From Variovorax paradoxus (GTDB lineage: Bacteria; Pseudomonadota; Gammaproteobacteria; Burkholderiales; Burkholderiaceae_C), in assembly GCA_016806145.1 (NCBI GenBank), contig CP063166.1, positions 3,534,001 to 3,598,000 on the forward strand: a stretch of 64,000 bases of DNA, in the 5' to 3' direction. Both the position numbers and the translations under genes were made by a program. This document shows positions 46,778 through 56,400 of this stretch, piece by piece. Position 1 is the stretch's first letter; every line of letters begins with the position of its first letter. The notes beneath the pieces were generated by a model. The model was not told the DNA's origin, made no database searches, and saw only the letters and a list, made by a program, of their open reading frames with translations.

Positions 46778-49099
46778 TTAACCGGCCGCGGCCTCTTCCG
46801 CTTCGGGCTTCGACTTGCCTTCCTTCTTCGGCAGCGGCTGGATGTCGAGCAGTACCTCGTCCTTCTCGTCGAGGTCGACTTCCAGGCGCCCGCCTTCGGT
46901 CAGGCGGCCGAACAGCAGTTCGTCGGCCAGTGCACGACGGATCGTGTCCTGGATCAGGCGCTGCATCGGCCGTGCGCCCATCAGCGGATCGAAGCCCTTC
47001 TTCGCCAGGTGCTTGCGCAGCTTGTCGGTGAACGTGACCTCGACCTTCTTCTCGGCCAGCTGCGTTTCGAGCTGCAGCAGGAACTTGTCGACCACGCGCA
47101 GGATGATCTGCTCGTCGAGCGCCTTGAAGTTGACGATGGCATCGAGCCGGTTGCGGAATTCGGGCGAGAACAGGCGCTTGATGTCGCCCATTTCGTCGCC
47201 GGCCTGCCGCGGGTTGGTGAAGCCGATGGTCGCCTTGTTCATGGTCTCGGCACCCGCGTTCGTCGTCATGATGATGATGACGTTGCGGAAGTCGGCCTTG
47301 CGCCCGTTGTTGTCGGTCAGCGTGCCATGGTCCATGACCTGCAGCAGCACGTTGAAGATGTCCGGATGCGCCTTCTCGATTTCGTCGAGCAGCAGCACCG
47401 AGTGCGGCTTCTTCGTGACGGCCTCGGTCAGCAGACCGCCCTGGTCGAAACCGACGTAGCCCGGAGGCGCGCCGATCAGGCGGCTCACCGCGTGACGCTC
47501 CATGTACTCCGACATGTCGAAGCGGATCAGCTCGATGCCCATGATGTAGGCGAGCTGCTTGGCCGCTTCGGTCTTGCCGACGCCCGTGGGACCCGAGAAC
47601 AGGAACGAGCCGATCGGCTTGTCGCCCTTGCCCAGGCCCGAACGCGCCATCTTGACGGCCGAGGCCAGCACCTCGAGCGCCTTGTCCTGGCCGAACACCA
47701 CGCTCTTGAGGTCGCGCTCGATCGTCTGCAGCTTGCCGCGGTCGTCGTTGCTGACGTTGGCCGGGGGAATGCGCGCGATCTTCGCGACGATTTCCTCGAC
47801 CTCGGTCTTGCTGATGGTCTTCTTGCGCTTGCTCGCCGGCAGGATGCGCTGCGCCGCGCCCGCTTCGTCGATGACGTCGATCGCCTTGTCGGGCAGGTGA
47901 CGGTCATTGATGTACTTGGCGCTCAGCTCGGCCGCGGCCTGCAGTGCGGCCACCGCGTACTTCACGCCATGGTGTTCCTCGAAGCGCGACTTCAGGCCCT
48001 TGAGGATGTCGACGGTTTCCTGCACCGAGGGCTCGACCACGTCGACCTTTTGGAAACGACGCGACAGGGCCGCGTCCTTCTCGAAGATGCCGCGGTATTC
48101 GGTGAAGGTGGTCGCGCCGATGCACTTGAGCTGGCCGCTCGAGAGCGCCGGCTTGAGCAGGTTCGACGCGTCGAGCGTGCCGCCCGAGGCCGCGCCGGCG
48201 CCGATCAGCGTGTGGATCTCGTCGATGAACAGGATCGCGTTCGGCTTGTCCTTGAGCGACTTGAGCACGCCCTTCAGGCGCTGTTCGAAGTCACCGCGGT
48301 ACTTGGTGCCCGCGAGCAGCGCGCCCATGTCGAGCGAGAACACGTTCGACTCGGCCAGGATCTCGGGCACGTCGCCTTGCGTGATGCGCCATGCCAGGCC
48401 CTCGGCGATCGCGGTCTTGCCCACGCCGGCCTCGCCGACCAGCAGCGGGTTGTTCTTGCGCCGGCGGCACAGGATCTGGATCACGCGCTCGACCTCGTAC
48501 TCGCGGCCGATCAGCGGATCGATCTTGCCGTCCTTGGCCATCTGGTTGAGGTTCTGCGTGAACTGTTCGAGCGGCGAGGCCTTCTCGTTCTTCTCTCCGC
48601 CGCCCTCTTCGCTCTCGTTCGAGGAGGCTTCGCTGTTGCCCTTGACGGCTTCCGGCGGATCGCTCTTCTTGATGCCGTGGGCGATGAAGTTCACCACGTC
48701 GAGGCGGGTCACGCCCTGCTGGTGCAGGTAGTAGACCGCGTGCGAGTCCTTCTCGCCGAAGATCGCGACCAGCACGTTGGCGCCGGTGACTTCCTTCTTG
48801 CCGTTGCCGGTGGACTGCACGTGCATGATGGCGCGCTGGATCACGCGCTGGAAGCCCAGCGTGGGCTGGGTGTCCACATCGTCGGTACCCGCCACCTGGG
48901 GCGTGTTGTCCTTGATGAAGTTGGTGAGCGACGCCCGCAGGTCGTCGACGTTGGCCGAGCAGGCGCGCAGAACTTCCGCGGCGCTCGGGTTGTCCAGCAA
49001 AGCGAGCAGCAAATGCTCCACGGTGATGAACTCGTGGCGCTGTTGCCGGGCCTCGACGAAGGCCATGTGCAAGCTGACTTCCAGTTCCTGGGCAATCAT
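46778..49099 (-). CDS. clpA: ATP-dependent Clp protease ATP-binding subunit ClpA
   Basis: ClpA unfolds proteins and feeds them to ClpP. The 773-residue protein has the N-terminal repeat domain (about 1-140), first AAA+ domain with Walker A GEAGVGKT and [20 protein letters not shown], and a second AAA+ domain with [15 protein letters not shown] and [13 protein letters not shown] ClpP-binding loop like IGL/M should be in the second domain; the sequence ends in a small D2 domain. It is the second gene of the clpSA unit (68 bp after clpS). It is not the T6SS TssH/ClpV, although the T6SS cluster is next to it. Confidence 0.97.
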   Translation of the reverse strand: MIAQELEVSLHMAFVEARQQRHEFITVEHLLLALLDNPSAAEVLRACSANVDDLRASLTNFIKDNTPQVAGTDDVDTQPTLGFQRVIQRAIMHVQSTGNGKKEVTGANVLVAIFGEKDSHAVYYLHQQGVTRLDVVNFIAHGIKKSDPPEAVKGNSEASSNESEEGGGEKNEKASPLEQFTQNLNQMAKDGKIDPLIGREYEVERVIQILCRRRKNNPLLVGEAGVGKTAIAEGLAWRITQGDVPEILAESNVFSLDMGALLAGTKYRGDFEQRLKGVLKSLKDKPNAILFIDEIHTLIGAGAASGGTLDASNLLKPALSSGQLKCIGATTFTEYRGIFEKDAALSRRFQKVDVVEPSVQETVDILKGLKSRFEEHHGVKYAVAALQAAAELSAKYINDRHLPDKAIDVIDEAGAAQRILPASKRKKTISKTEVEEIVAKIARIPPANVSNDDRGKLQTIERDLKSVVFGQDKALEVLASAVKMARSGLGKGDKPIGSFLFSGPTGVGKTEAAKQLAYIMGIELIRFDMSEYMERHAVSRLIGAPPGYVGFDQGGLLTEAVTKKPHSVLLLDEIEKAHPDIFNVLLQVMDHGTLTDNNGRKADFRNVIIIMTTNAGAETMNKATIGFTNPRQAGDEMGDIKRLFSPEFRNRLDAIVNFKALDEQIILRVVDKFLLQLETQLAEKKVEVTFTDKLRKHLAKKGFDPLMGARPMQRLIQDTIRRALADELLFGRLTEGGRLEVDLDEKDEVLLDIQPLPKKEGKSKPEAEEAAAG

Positions 49100-49167
49100 G
49101 TGATTTCCTTTTTGCCTTGCTGTAAATAAGTTCTCAGATGGGTTGGAGCTTGCCTAAATCAACAGGT

Positions 49168-49527
49168 TCATTCCACGGGTTCGCTGACACATTGCAAAGG
49201 ATGCCCTGCCTGCTTGGCCGCCTCCATCACCTGGTTGACCTTGGTGGCCGCCATGTCGCGGGAATAGACCCCACAGACGCCGCGGCCATCGAGGTGGATC
49301 TTGAGCATGATCTGGGTGGCGCTTTCGCGGTCCTTGCTGAAGTACTCCTGCAGGACGACGACCACGAACTCCATGGGCGTGTAGTCGTCGTTGAGCATGA
49401 CCACCTGATACATCTGGGGTGGCGCCGTTTTCTGCGGACGCCGCTCGAGGACGACCGAATCTCCGTCGTCTCGCGCCGGTTTACGCACCGGTGGCGTGGG
49501 AGGGGTCGAAGGAATTCTCGTTGCCAT
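49168..49527 (-). CDS. clpS: ATP-dependent Clp protease adaptor ClpS
   Basis: ClpS presents N-degron proteins to ClpA. The 119-residue protein has a disordered Pro-rich N-terminus (1-35), the N-end rule pocket in [18 protein letters not shown], and [18 protein letters not shown], which matches the ClpA-binding surface. The start is the ATG at 49527; an earlier frame would add about 30 residues that do not match the family and lie in the intergenic region. It is the first gene of clpSA. The 133-bp region upstream contains a hairpin at 49623-49650 that ends the converging-strand-neutral T6SS transcript, so clpS likely has its own promoter. Confidence 0.95.
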   Translation of the reverse strand: MATRIPSTPPTPPVRKPARDDGDSVVLERRPQKTAPPQMYQVVMLNDDYTPMEFVVVVLQEYFSKDRESATQIMLKIHLDGRGVCGVYSRDMAATKVNQVMEAAKQAGHPLQCVSEPVE

Positions 49528-49622
49528 GAAAAAGATTCTATAGAGCGTGCAAGCGCCGTGCCGGCTCGGGAAAAGCTGGTGGCGAGAATTCGACAAATCA
49601 AGAGGCTTGCGGCTCATACGCC

Positions 49623-49650
49623 GTCAAAAATCCGTTCAACGGATTTTGAC
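49623..49650 (-). terminator. Inverted repeat, probable terminator of the T6SS operon
   Basis: The 28 bases are a near-perfect inverted repeat: GTCAAAA, one unpaired A, TCCGTT, a single C, AACGGA, TTTTGAC. On the minus strand it starts 11 bp after the stop codon of the last T6SS gene (49661) and its second arm reads as a run of T. It is a likely rho-independent terminator; the symmetry means it could work in both directions or bind a regulator. Confidence 0.6.
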
Positions 49651-49660
49651 GATATCCCGC

Positions 49661-50014
49661 TCAGATATTCCGCAGAACAGGCTTTCGGGGAGCCGGCAAT
49701 TTGCGCCTTTGGCCGTGCTCGGCGGCCGGCAGTTCCGCAGGGAGGGCGTCGATGTCCTCGTCGCTGAGCTCGAGCAGCCCGCGTTCCGGGGCGGGAACGG
49801 GCTTGGGCGCTGCCGTGGGCTCGGGCTCGGGAGGCGACACAACCAGGTCGGCGGCGAAGAGGATCGTCGCGGGTTCCTCGGGCCCGGCGCCCTCCTCCAC
49901 GGCCCGCGGCGCCTTGCGCCTTGCCCGCAGTAACACCCAGGCCGACACCCCGCCGCCGAGCCAGCCGATGGCCACGGCTCCCGCGAGCAGCCATGCCGAG
50001 GGGAGCGAACTCAC
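49661..50014 (-). CDS. T6SS-associated small membrane-anchored protein of unknown function
   Basis: The 117-residue protein has one N-terminal transmembrane helix (LPSAWLLAGAVAIGWLGG, residues about 4-21) followed by ARRKAP and a Pro/Glu-rich region with a conserved-looking LLELSDEDIDALPAELPA. The orientation should leave most of it in the cytoplasm or periplasm as a flexible tail. I recognise no family. Its GTG overlaps the tssA stop by 4 bp (GTGA) and has GGGAGG seven bases upstream, so it is the last gene of the T6SS operon. An ATG at 50029 would add five residues. Confidence 0.78.
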   Translation of the reverse strand: MSSLPSAWLLAGAVAIGWLGGGVSAWVLLRARRKAPRAVEEGAGPEEPATILFAADLVVSPPEPEPTAAPKPVPAPERGLLELSDEDIDALPAELPAAEHGQRRKLPAPRKPVLRNI

Positions 50015-51006
50015 CGCCCGGCCTCCCATTTCTGCAGCAGATCCTGCGGGATCGCCCCGACCACCTCCGAGAACGGCTTTCCGACCAGGTTTTCGGCCTG
50101 GCGCAGCAGCACGACGACCGGGGTGCTCGGCTCATGGACCTCGAACCAGGCCCGCACTGCCCGGATCGCGCTGAGCGCTTCGTCGCGCGAAGCGGGCCGT
50201 GCAACCGTCACGGCGTCGTCGAGACGCATGGCAGGTACCGGCGAGGCGCGCCGGGCGGGCGGTTCCGGCGCAGCGACACCGAACGGCTCGAGCAACTGCT
50301 CGAGCGCGCGCAGTTCGGGTGCATGGCCGCCGAGCTGTGCCCGGCTCCAGCGCGCGATGCCGTCGAGCGACCGTGCGGCGCTCGCCAACCGATTCAACGG
50401 TGCCTGGGGGTCCGCGGCCGATGTCCGCCTCAGCTCGGACAGCTGCTGGACCACGGAATCCCGTAGCGAGGCACCGGCGGACACGCGCGATGCCCGCTCG
50501 ACATCGCGCACGCTCAGACGCGCGGCGGTGCTCGTCTCGATCACGATGTCCCGGACGTCGCCGACCAGTCCCTCCGGATCGGCCAGCGCCGCGACGGCGT
50601 TCGCGCGCACCGTTGGGTCCTCTTCGCCCTCGATCACGCGCTGCGGATGCACGGCGTCCGGCCAACGCGGGAGGACCGCGGCCAGCAGCGCGAGCGCCTG
50701 CGCTAGCCCCGCGGCGCCCGCGAGCCGGGTGCGTGCGCGGCAGAGCCAGACCAGCACATGGATGTCGCGGGTGCGCGCCAGCAGCTGCGCGCAATCCCGC
50801 TCGATGTCGCCCCAGTTCGGCGCCTCGGGAAGGCCGATGAAATCGCCGTACTGCGCCTCGACGCGCGGCACCATGCGCGAACGCAGCACCGCATAGTCCG
50901 GGTCGTACTCGAGGCTCGGGCCGCAGGGCGCCGCGGGGCTCACGGGGAGCAGCCACTGGTGGCCCCAATCCACGGCTGGCTCGGGCACATCGAGACTCGA
51001 ATTCAT
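50011..51006 (-). CDS. tssA: Type VI secretion protein TssA
   Basis: TssA is a baseplate/sheath-assembly cap protein. The 331-residue protein has the ImpA N-terminal domain (about residues 18-135; PCGPSLEYDPDYAVL and PNWGDIERDCAQLLARTRD are the family motifs), a middle helical part and a C-terminal segment (VRAWFEVHEPSTPVVVLLRQ) typical of short TssA. The ATG at 51006 overlaps tssG by 4 bp. A longer upstream frame contains no related sequence. It is translationally coupled to both neighbours. Confidence 0.92.
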   Translation of the reverse strand: MNSSLDVPEPAVDWGHQWLLPVSPAAPCGPSLEYDPDYAVLRSRMVPRVEAQYGDFIGLPEAPNWGDIERDCAQLLARTRDIHVLVWLCRARTRLAGAAGLAQALALLAAVLPRWPDAVHPQRVIEGEEDPTVRANAVAALADPEGLVGDVRDIVIETSTAARLSVRDVERASRVSAGASLRDSVVQQLSELRRTSAADPQAPLNRLASAARSLDGIARWSRAQLGGHAPELRALEQLLEPFGVAAPEPPARRASPVPAMRLDDAVTVARPASRDEALSAIRAVRAWFEVHEPSTPVVVLLRQAENLVGKPFSEVVGAIPQDLLQKWEAGR

Positions 51007-52130
51007 CGCGACTCCGGCGTGCCGACGTACTGCTCGGGCTCGAAGACCATGCCCGCCGTGTGGCCCTCGGCGTCGCTCTTCGCCGCGTCGTCCCCGCCCA
51101 GCCAGGTCGACCATCCCAGCCGGCGCAAAGCCTCGAGGCGCGCGGGCGGCCGGCTGTCGCGGCGGATCCGCAGTTCGACGTCCCAGACGAACTCGTGGCC
51201 GACGAAGGCACGGACCCACTCGACCAGCAACGGGAGATCGCGCCCCTGCGGCGTGAACCGCAGGTAGCGCTCGAGCGTCAGCGGCCCGAGCACCAGCCGG
51301 AACCTGGACTGCCGGTCGGCGACCACCTCGCCGGCCAGGGCGCCGTCGCCCATCACGCTCGATGCGCGGGCACTTCCCAACTGGCTGCACTCCTCGGGTG
51401 CGATGCGGATCCACTGCGGCATGAATTCCCGCAGTTGCACCGGCATGGAGAAGAAGCGCGCCAGCGTGCCCGCCAGGCCGTCGGGATCGCGCGCCTCGCG
51501 AACCAAATGCGAAGCGGCGGCCAGCCGCGCATGCGACGGCAGCACCGAATCGAGAATCTCGTTGGGATCGTGTCCGCTCAGGCGCGCGACATAGCGGCTG
51601 AAAGGCTCGTCGCCGCGGCGGTCCAGCCCCGCCGCCGCCTGGCTCTGCGCCCAGGCACGGTACATGTGCGTGAGATAGCGGTGATGGAACAGGTCCAGGA
51701 AGTCCGCGAGCGTGCTGTCGTTCGCGTTCTCCATGCGATCGCGAACGATCTCGGTGAAATGCAGCGGCAAGGGACCGTTCGATCCGAGCATGCCCAGTCC
51801 GTAGAGCCGGATCAGCGGTCGCGACGGATCGTTGCCGCCGCGGTGCGGCCCGGCTCGCGGCGCCACGGCTTCCGCCGGGTCAGGCCGAAGCGGCAGCACG
51901 ATTTCGGCGATTTCGCGCGGCGCGAAGGCCAGGGCCGCCGCCTGCCCCAGCCTGAAGCCTTCCTGCTGCGGCCTCGCCGCCAGCCCGATCGGCGGCCTTT
52001 CGGGGCTGGAAGCGGCCAACCGGCGCAGCAGCGCGAAGAAGCCGAACTTCCAGGGCGTGCGGCTGGCTTCGTCGAGCGCCGCCGCGGTCTGCCGTGCCGC
52101 CGGACCATCGTCATGGCACGCATCGTTCAT
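51003..52130 (-). CDS. tssG: Type VI secretion baseplate protein TssG
   Basis: TssG forms the baseplate wedge with TssF and TssK. The 375-residue protein has the family motifs GFFALLRRLAA near the N-terminus, RLYGLGMLGSNGPLPLHFTE (about 108-127), DFLDLFHHRYLTHMYRAW, and RFFSMPVQLREFMPQW. Its ATG overlaps the tagK stop and its stop overlaps the tssA start by 4 bp each. The usual partner gene tssF is not next to it in this window, which is unusual. Confidence 0.93.
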   Translation of the reverse strand: MNDACHDDGPAARQTAAALDEASRTPWKFGFFALLRRLAASSPERPPIGLAARPQQEGFRLGQAAALAFAPREIAEIVLPLRPDPAEAVAPRAGPHRGGNDPSRPLIRLYGLGMLGSNGPLPLHFTEIVRDRMENANDSTLADFLDLFHHRYLTHMYRAWAQSQAAAGLDRRGDEPFSRYVARLSGHDPNEILDSVLPSHARLAAASHLVREARDPDGLAGTLARFFSMPVQLREFMPQWIRIAPEECSQLGSARASSVMGDGALAGEVVADRQSRFRLVLGPLTLERYLRFTPQGRDLPLLVEWVRAFVGHEFVWDVELRIRRDSRPPARLEALRRLGWSTWLGGDDAAKSDAEGHTAGMVFEPEQYVGTPESR

Positions 52131-52705
52131 GTCGCCGCTTCCTCGGTGTCGCCCGCGCGTCCGCCGATGCGGACATGGCTGTCGGGCGCGATGTCGTGGT
52201 GCTCGCGCCGCGTCAATCCGGGCAGGTCGAAGCCGGCCTGCCGCACGAGTTCGGGAGCGAACGCCGCGAGCACGTCGGCCGGCGGCTCGAACGCCAGCAG
52301 ATCGGGACCGTCGAGCCGGTCGAAGCCTTCGATCAGTTGGTCGATGCTGCCGCGCGCATGGAGGATGTCGAGCAACGAGGGAAACGCGGCGCCCTGCGCG
52401 CTCAACTGCGCGAGCGTCGGTGCGGCCGGCCCCTCGGGCTCCGGAGCCTGCCGCCAATCGGCATGGCCGGCGAGTGCGCGCGGATCGCGCACCGCGCGCT
52501 CGAACGCTTCGTGCCATCGATCGAACAGCTCGCAGGCCCCAGCCGCCCGTCCGATGGAAGAAGACCGCCCGTTGCGGCCCGAAAATGGCTCGAGAGGCCG
52601 CGCCATCGGCGGCCCCTCTTGGAGCAGCGAGGTCACGACATCGGCCTGCGGCCGGCGCCGGGCGCCCGCGATGTCAAGCACGCCGAAAGGATCGTCCGCG
52701 CTCAT
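52127..52705 (-). CDS. Type VI secretion-associated TagK-like protein
   Basis: The 192-residue protein begins with MSADDPFGVLDI and has no membrane segment. The C-terminal half (SLLDILHARGSIDQLIEGFD, then EHHDIAPDSHVRIGG) matches the TagK domain of T6SS-associated proteins, in which an FHA-like part is often absent. It lies between tagF and tssG with a 4-bp overlap with tssG. Its role is unknown but probably in post-translational control or assembly of the T6SS, since TagF, its neighbour, has that job. Confidence 0.7.
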   Translation of the reverse strand: MSADDPFGVLDIAGARRRPQADVVTSLLQEGPPMARPLEPFSGRNGRSSSIGRAAGACELFDRWHEAFERAVRDPRALAGHADWRQAPEPEGPAAPTLAQLSAQGAAFPSLLDILHARGSIDQLIEGFDRLDGPDLLAFEPPADVLAAFAPELVRQAGFDLPGLTRREHHDIAPDSHVRIGGRAGDTEEAAT

Positions 52706-53445
52706 GGCAGCACATCCCAGGCCGGCTGCAGCCGGTGGCTGGCATCGACGAAACGGCCCTCGGCGTCCTGCAGCCAGAACGCGTTGCCGGCGTGCGCGCT
52801 CCATGTCCGGTCTGGCCAGTCGGACCAGGGCAGATATCGAACGCCGCGTACACGCGCGGCGGGGTCGGCCACCGGTCCCGCCCCGATCCAGCGGTCGATC
52901 ACCGCCTGCATCCGACGGCGCCGGGCATCGTGGCCCTCGACGCCCGACTGCTCGACCCAGAGCGCCTGAACGGCGAACACCAGCGTCCGGAAGCTCGCGG
53001 CTTTGCCCGTTGCCACATGGCGCGCGAGCATCCGGGCCAGCCAGAACTGCCAGTCGCAAGGCTGCGCCGCATGGCTTTGGTAGTGTTTCCTGATCCAGTG
53101 CGGCCTCGCCGCCTGGTAGACGATCAAGGGATGACGACGCCCGAGGCTGTCGCAGGAAGGAACGATGACGCCGAGAACGCACTGCCGCGCAGCGAATGGC
53201 AGCGTCCCGGGCGACAGCACGAAAGCCACCGGCAGTGCACGGGCTCCTTCGCCGCGAGGTCCCGGCACCACCGCCCCCTCGCCCGCTGGCATGCCGCATC
53301 GCCGGCCTTCCAGCGCCAGCCAGGCGCGCCAGGCCGAGATCTCGCCGAGCCCGGTGTCGAAACGGACGAAGTCCGCGTGGCCGGGCAACTTGCCCCAGAT
53401 GGCGGGTGGGGTCACCTGCCACGATGCGATCAGTTCGCCGAGCAT
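52702..53445 (-). CDS. tagF: Type VI secretion-associated protein TagF
   Basis: TagF is a cytoplasmic regulator that holds back T6SS firing in other species. The 247-residue protein has the family motif IWGKLPGHADFVRF (about 15-28), GVIVPSCDSLGRRHPLIVY (about 91-110) and a C-terminal region with SDWPDRTWSAHAGNAFWLQD. The start is ATG 53445, 5 bp after the tssM stop; longer frames are not family-like. The stop overlaps the tagK start by 4 bp. No PppA phosphatase domain is fused to it, and no ppkA or pppA gene is in the window. Confidence 0.9.
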   Translation of the reverse strand: MLGELIASWQVTPPAIWGKLPGHADFVRFDTGLGEISAWRAWLALEGRRCGMPAGEGAVVPGPRGEGARALPVAFVLSPGTLPFAARQCVLGVIVPSCDSLGRRHPLIVYQAARPHWIRKHYQSHAAQPCDWQFWLARMLARHVATGKAASFRTLVFAVQALWVEQSGVEGHDARRRRMQAVIDRWIGAGPVADPAARVRGVRYLPWSDWPDRTWSAHAGNAFWLQDAEGRFVDASHRLQPAWDVLP

Positions 53446-53449
53446 CGGA

Positions 53450-56400
53450 TCACCCCCTGCGCCCGGGGCAGCGAAACCCCTTGAGCAGATCGCTGTTGAA
53501 CGGATTCGGCTGGCTGCCGGCGCCGATATCGAGCAGCGCCCGACGCCCGTCGAACTGGAATTCAACGCCCACGCGGCCCGGGGTCGCCGTGTTCACGATG
53601 CGGCCCTTGTCCAGCAGCCGCAGCAGCGCCCAGGGTCCGCTGCCGCCGAGGGTCGAGGTCGGGCCCGACACCCGGGGATTCGCGCTCAGCTCCGCCATCG
53701 ATCCGCCACGCGGTCCGGGCCAGAGGACGGGAAACGCCTGCACCGGCCCATGGACATAGCGCAGGCCCTGCCCGTCGATGTCGATGCTCAGGTCGGTGAT
53801 GCTGGGTTCGAGTTCGAGCACCTTGAGCTCCAGCCGCCAACCGAGCTTCCTGCCGCCCGCCTCGCGGAAGAAGAGATCGCGAATCTGCTGCGCCCGGTCG
53901 AAAGTTTCGAGGTCCGGACCGCCGCGCGCCAGCAGCTGGAGCAGTTCTCCCGTGAGGGTGGGACCGGTGGCGGCCGTCGCCGCGATCGGCGCCGCCGGAC
54001 TCGCGGGCGCCTCGGGCACCGCGAGACCCGCGGTACTGCCAGGATCCTTGTAGCGCCAGGGACGCACGCTGGTATCGACGTAGATCGCCAGATGCTTGCC
54101 GAAGAATTCGTCGGCCGCGCCTCCCGCGGCGAACATCAGCGTGAAGTCCTCGATGGAGGCATCCTGCGACGTCGACGCCAGCGGATACCGGCCTTCCACG
54201 CCGCGCCTGCAGGGCTCGCCGACCTGCTGCCCCATCAGGCCCATGAGGCGGTCGAACTGGAGCTGGGCCTGGCCACGCAGGATTTCGGTCGCGCCCTGCA
54301 CCACCTTGCCGCCGCCGCTCGTGGCCAATGCCGTCAGCACCTCCCGGAACGGCGACGGCAATTTCCCGGCCTCGAGCAGCAGGCGCGCACCGACCTCTGC
54401 GCCGCCGGGTGGCAGGCTGCGCGCGCTCAGGGCCGTGTCCGCCACCACGAGCAGGGTGTAGAACTCGTTGACCAGGCCCGTGACGGTTTCGAGCCCCGGC
54501 CGGATGGCGCCCGTCGTGCCGGCGGACACCATGCCCGCGTCGGGCTGGCCGGTGACCAGTTCGCGCAGCGCGGCGAAACGGTTGTCGACGAGCTGCCGCT
54601 CCATCCGCTCCTCGGCACGGATGCCGAGACGGCGTCCCACCGCCTGGGTCTGCCGGCTCAACTGCTCGGCCGCCTTGTCGAGCAGGCCCTTGGCCTCTTC
54701 CGGCTGAACCATCAGCGGGCGCGACAAGGTGGTTTCGCGTGCGGCGGCTCGCGCCAGCCGGCTCAGCGGCGAATCGGGCGCCGCGAGCTGTCGCAGCACG
54801 CTCAGGTCGAAACCCAGGTTCGTCGCCGCCGCATCGCTGCCGCCGACCGGACGGATCGAGCCCAGAAAGTGCTCCCAGTGCTGCGCGTACTCCTCGAGGT
54901 ACAGGCGCCGGATGTCGTCCAGCCGCGGATCGCCGTCGGCCTCGCGCACCGGGCCCCGGGCCGACGAAGCAGCGCCGCGTCCCATGACCCAGCCGTCGTC
55001 GTCGAAGGCACGCGCCATGAAAACCGGCAGGCGCTTGCCGAAGACCTCGTGGTAGCCGTCGTAGGTGAAGAGCCCCGGCACGCCTTTCTCGAGCGGCAAC
55101 CCGCCGTCGCGCGCGAACACGGTGCCGGCCTGCGGCCCGACCGCGCGAACCAGCGTGAACGCCTGGGGCGCCTCGGCTTCCATCGTCGCCTTCGCGCGCT
55201 CGTAGACCCGCTGGGTGGCGGCCTGGGTGCCGAGAAAATCCTGCGCCGCGCGCACCAGCGCTTCGTCGGGCAGCGCATCGAGTTCGAGCGCCCGCTCGCC
55301 CGAGAAGAGCGCGGCCGCATGCTCGGCCACCGACGCCCGCCCGTGGAACACGGCGGCGCTGCCGGGGGTCGCCCCGTCCTTCAGGACCCAGTTGCGCACG
55401 TCTGCGGCACCGCCCTGCATGTAGCGCTCCCGGTCGAACAGCAGCTTGTAGGCCCGCAGCGCGTCGTAGGCCGCCTTGGCATCGCCCTCCTTCACGCGCT
55501 GCGACAACGCGGCTTCCATGCGCCGCACGATGATCGGCAGCAGCATGCGGTTCTGCAGTCGGGCATAGGTCTCGTCGGTCGCCGCCAGCACGTCGGGGGC
55601 AGCGTAGAGGCCGTAGAGATAGGCGCTGCCCGGGTGGTCCAGATCCAGCCCGGGCTGTCCCGGCAGTTCGCGCGCCGCGTTCAGCGCATCCGGAACGTCG
55701 ATGGCCCTGAAGCGTTCGAACAGCGAGCCCACCTGCAGCGCCAGCGCCTGCGTTCGCTGGCCCGCCGCCTCGAGGTAGCGTCGATTGTTCGCGAAACTCG
55801 AGGCCAAGGCGCCAGCCAGCCAGACGAAGAGCACGACGACCAGCGCATGGCCCAGGGTCCGCAGCAGCCGATAGCGGAATTCCCACCGCAGGTTCGGGCG
55901 CACGAGATGCGCTTCGGGAACGATCACGCGCGCCAGCACATCGTGGATGAAGAAGCCTTGCCGGCCGTGCGTCGCGACGGTGTTCTCCTGTTCCTCCGGG
56001 CGATCGGATGCGGGCATGCCCTGCTCCCGCTCTTGCGCTTGTGCGAGGCGCCGCCGCATCCGCTGCAGCAGCGTGCGGCCATCCGCCGGCAACTCGCAGC
56101 CCGACTGGGCGCCGCTCGTGAAATAGACGCCGCGAAGCGCCTCCCGGCTTTGCGTATCGTCGAACCGGGACGAGAGAAAGATCTGCTCGAGCAGCGGCGC
56201 CAGCCGCGATGAAAGCCCCGCCAGCTCCTGCGGCAGCGCAAAGAGGCGCCGCCGTCGCTCCACATCGAACTCCTCGTTCAACCGGGCGCGAAGCCCGGCC
56301 TCGATCCGCTCCTGGAGCGTGGCGAGCTCGGTGCGAACCCGCTGGTGCAAGGCCTCGCCGTCCAACATCGGGCTGCCGCGCGAACCGATGCGCCCCGCCT

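Noticed and set aside
46778..49099. ClpA as the T6SS ATPase TssH/ClpV
   Set aside because: It is preceded by clpS and has the ClpA length (773) and domain layout; ClpV is longer and has a different N-terminal domain.
49168..49617. Longer ClpS start (149 codons)
   Set aside because: The added residues are unlike ClpS and lie in the promoter region; ATG 49527 gives the normal protein.
53165..56212. 1015-codon plus-strand frame opposite tssM
   Set aside because: It has no family motif and is the antisense shadow of TssM.
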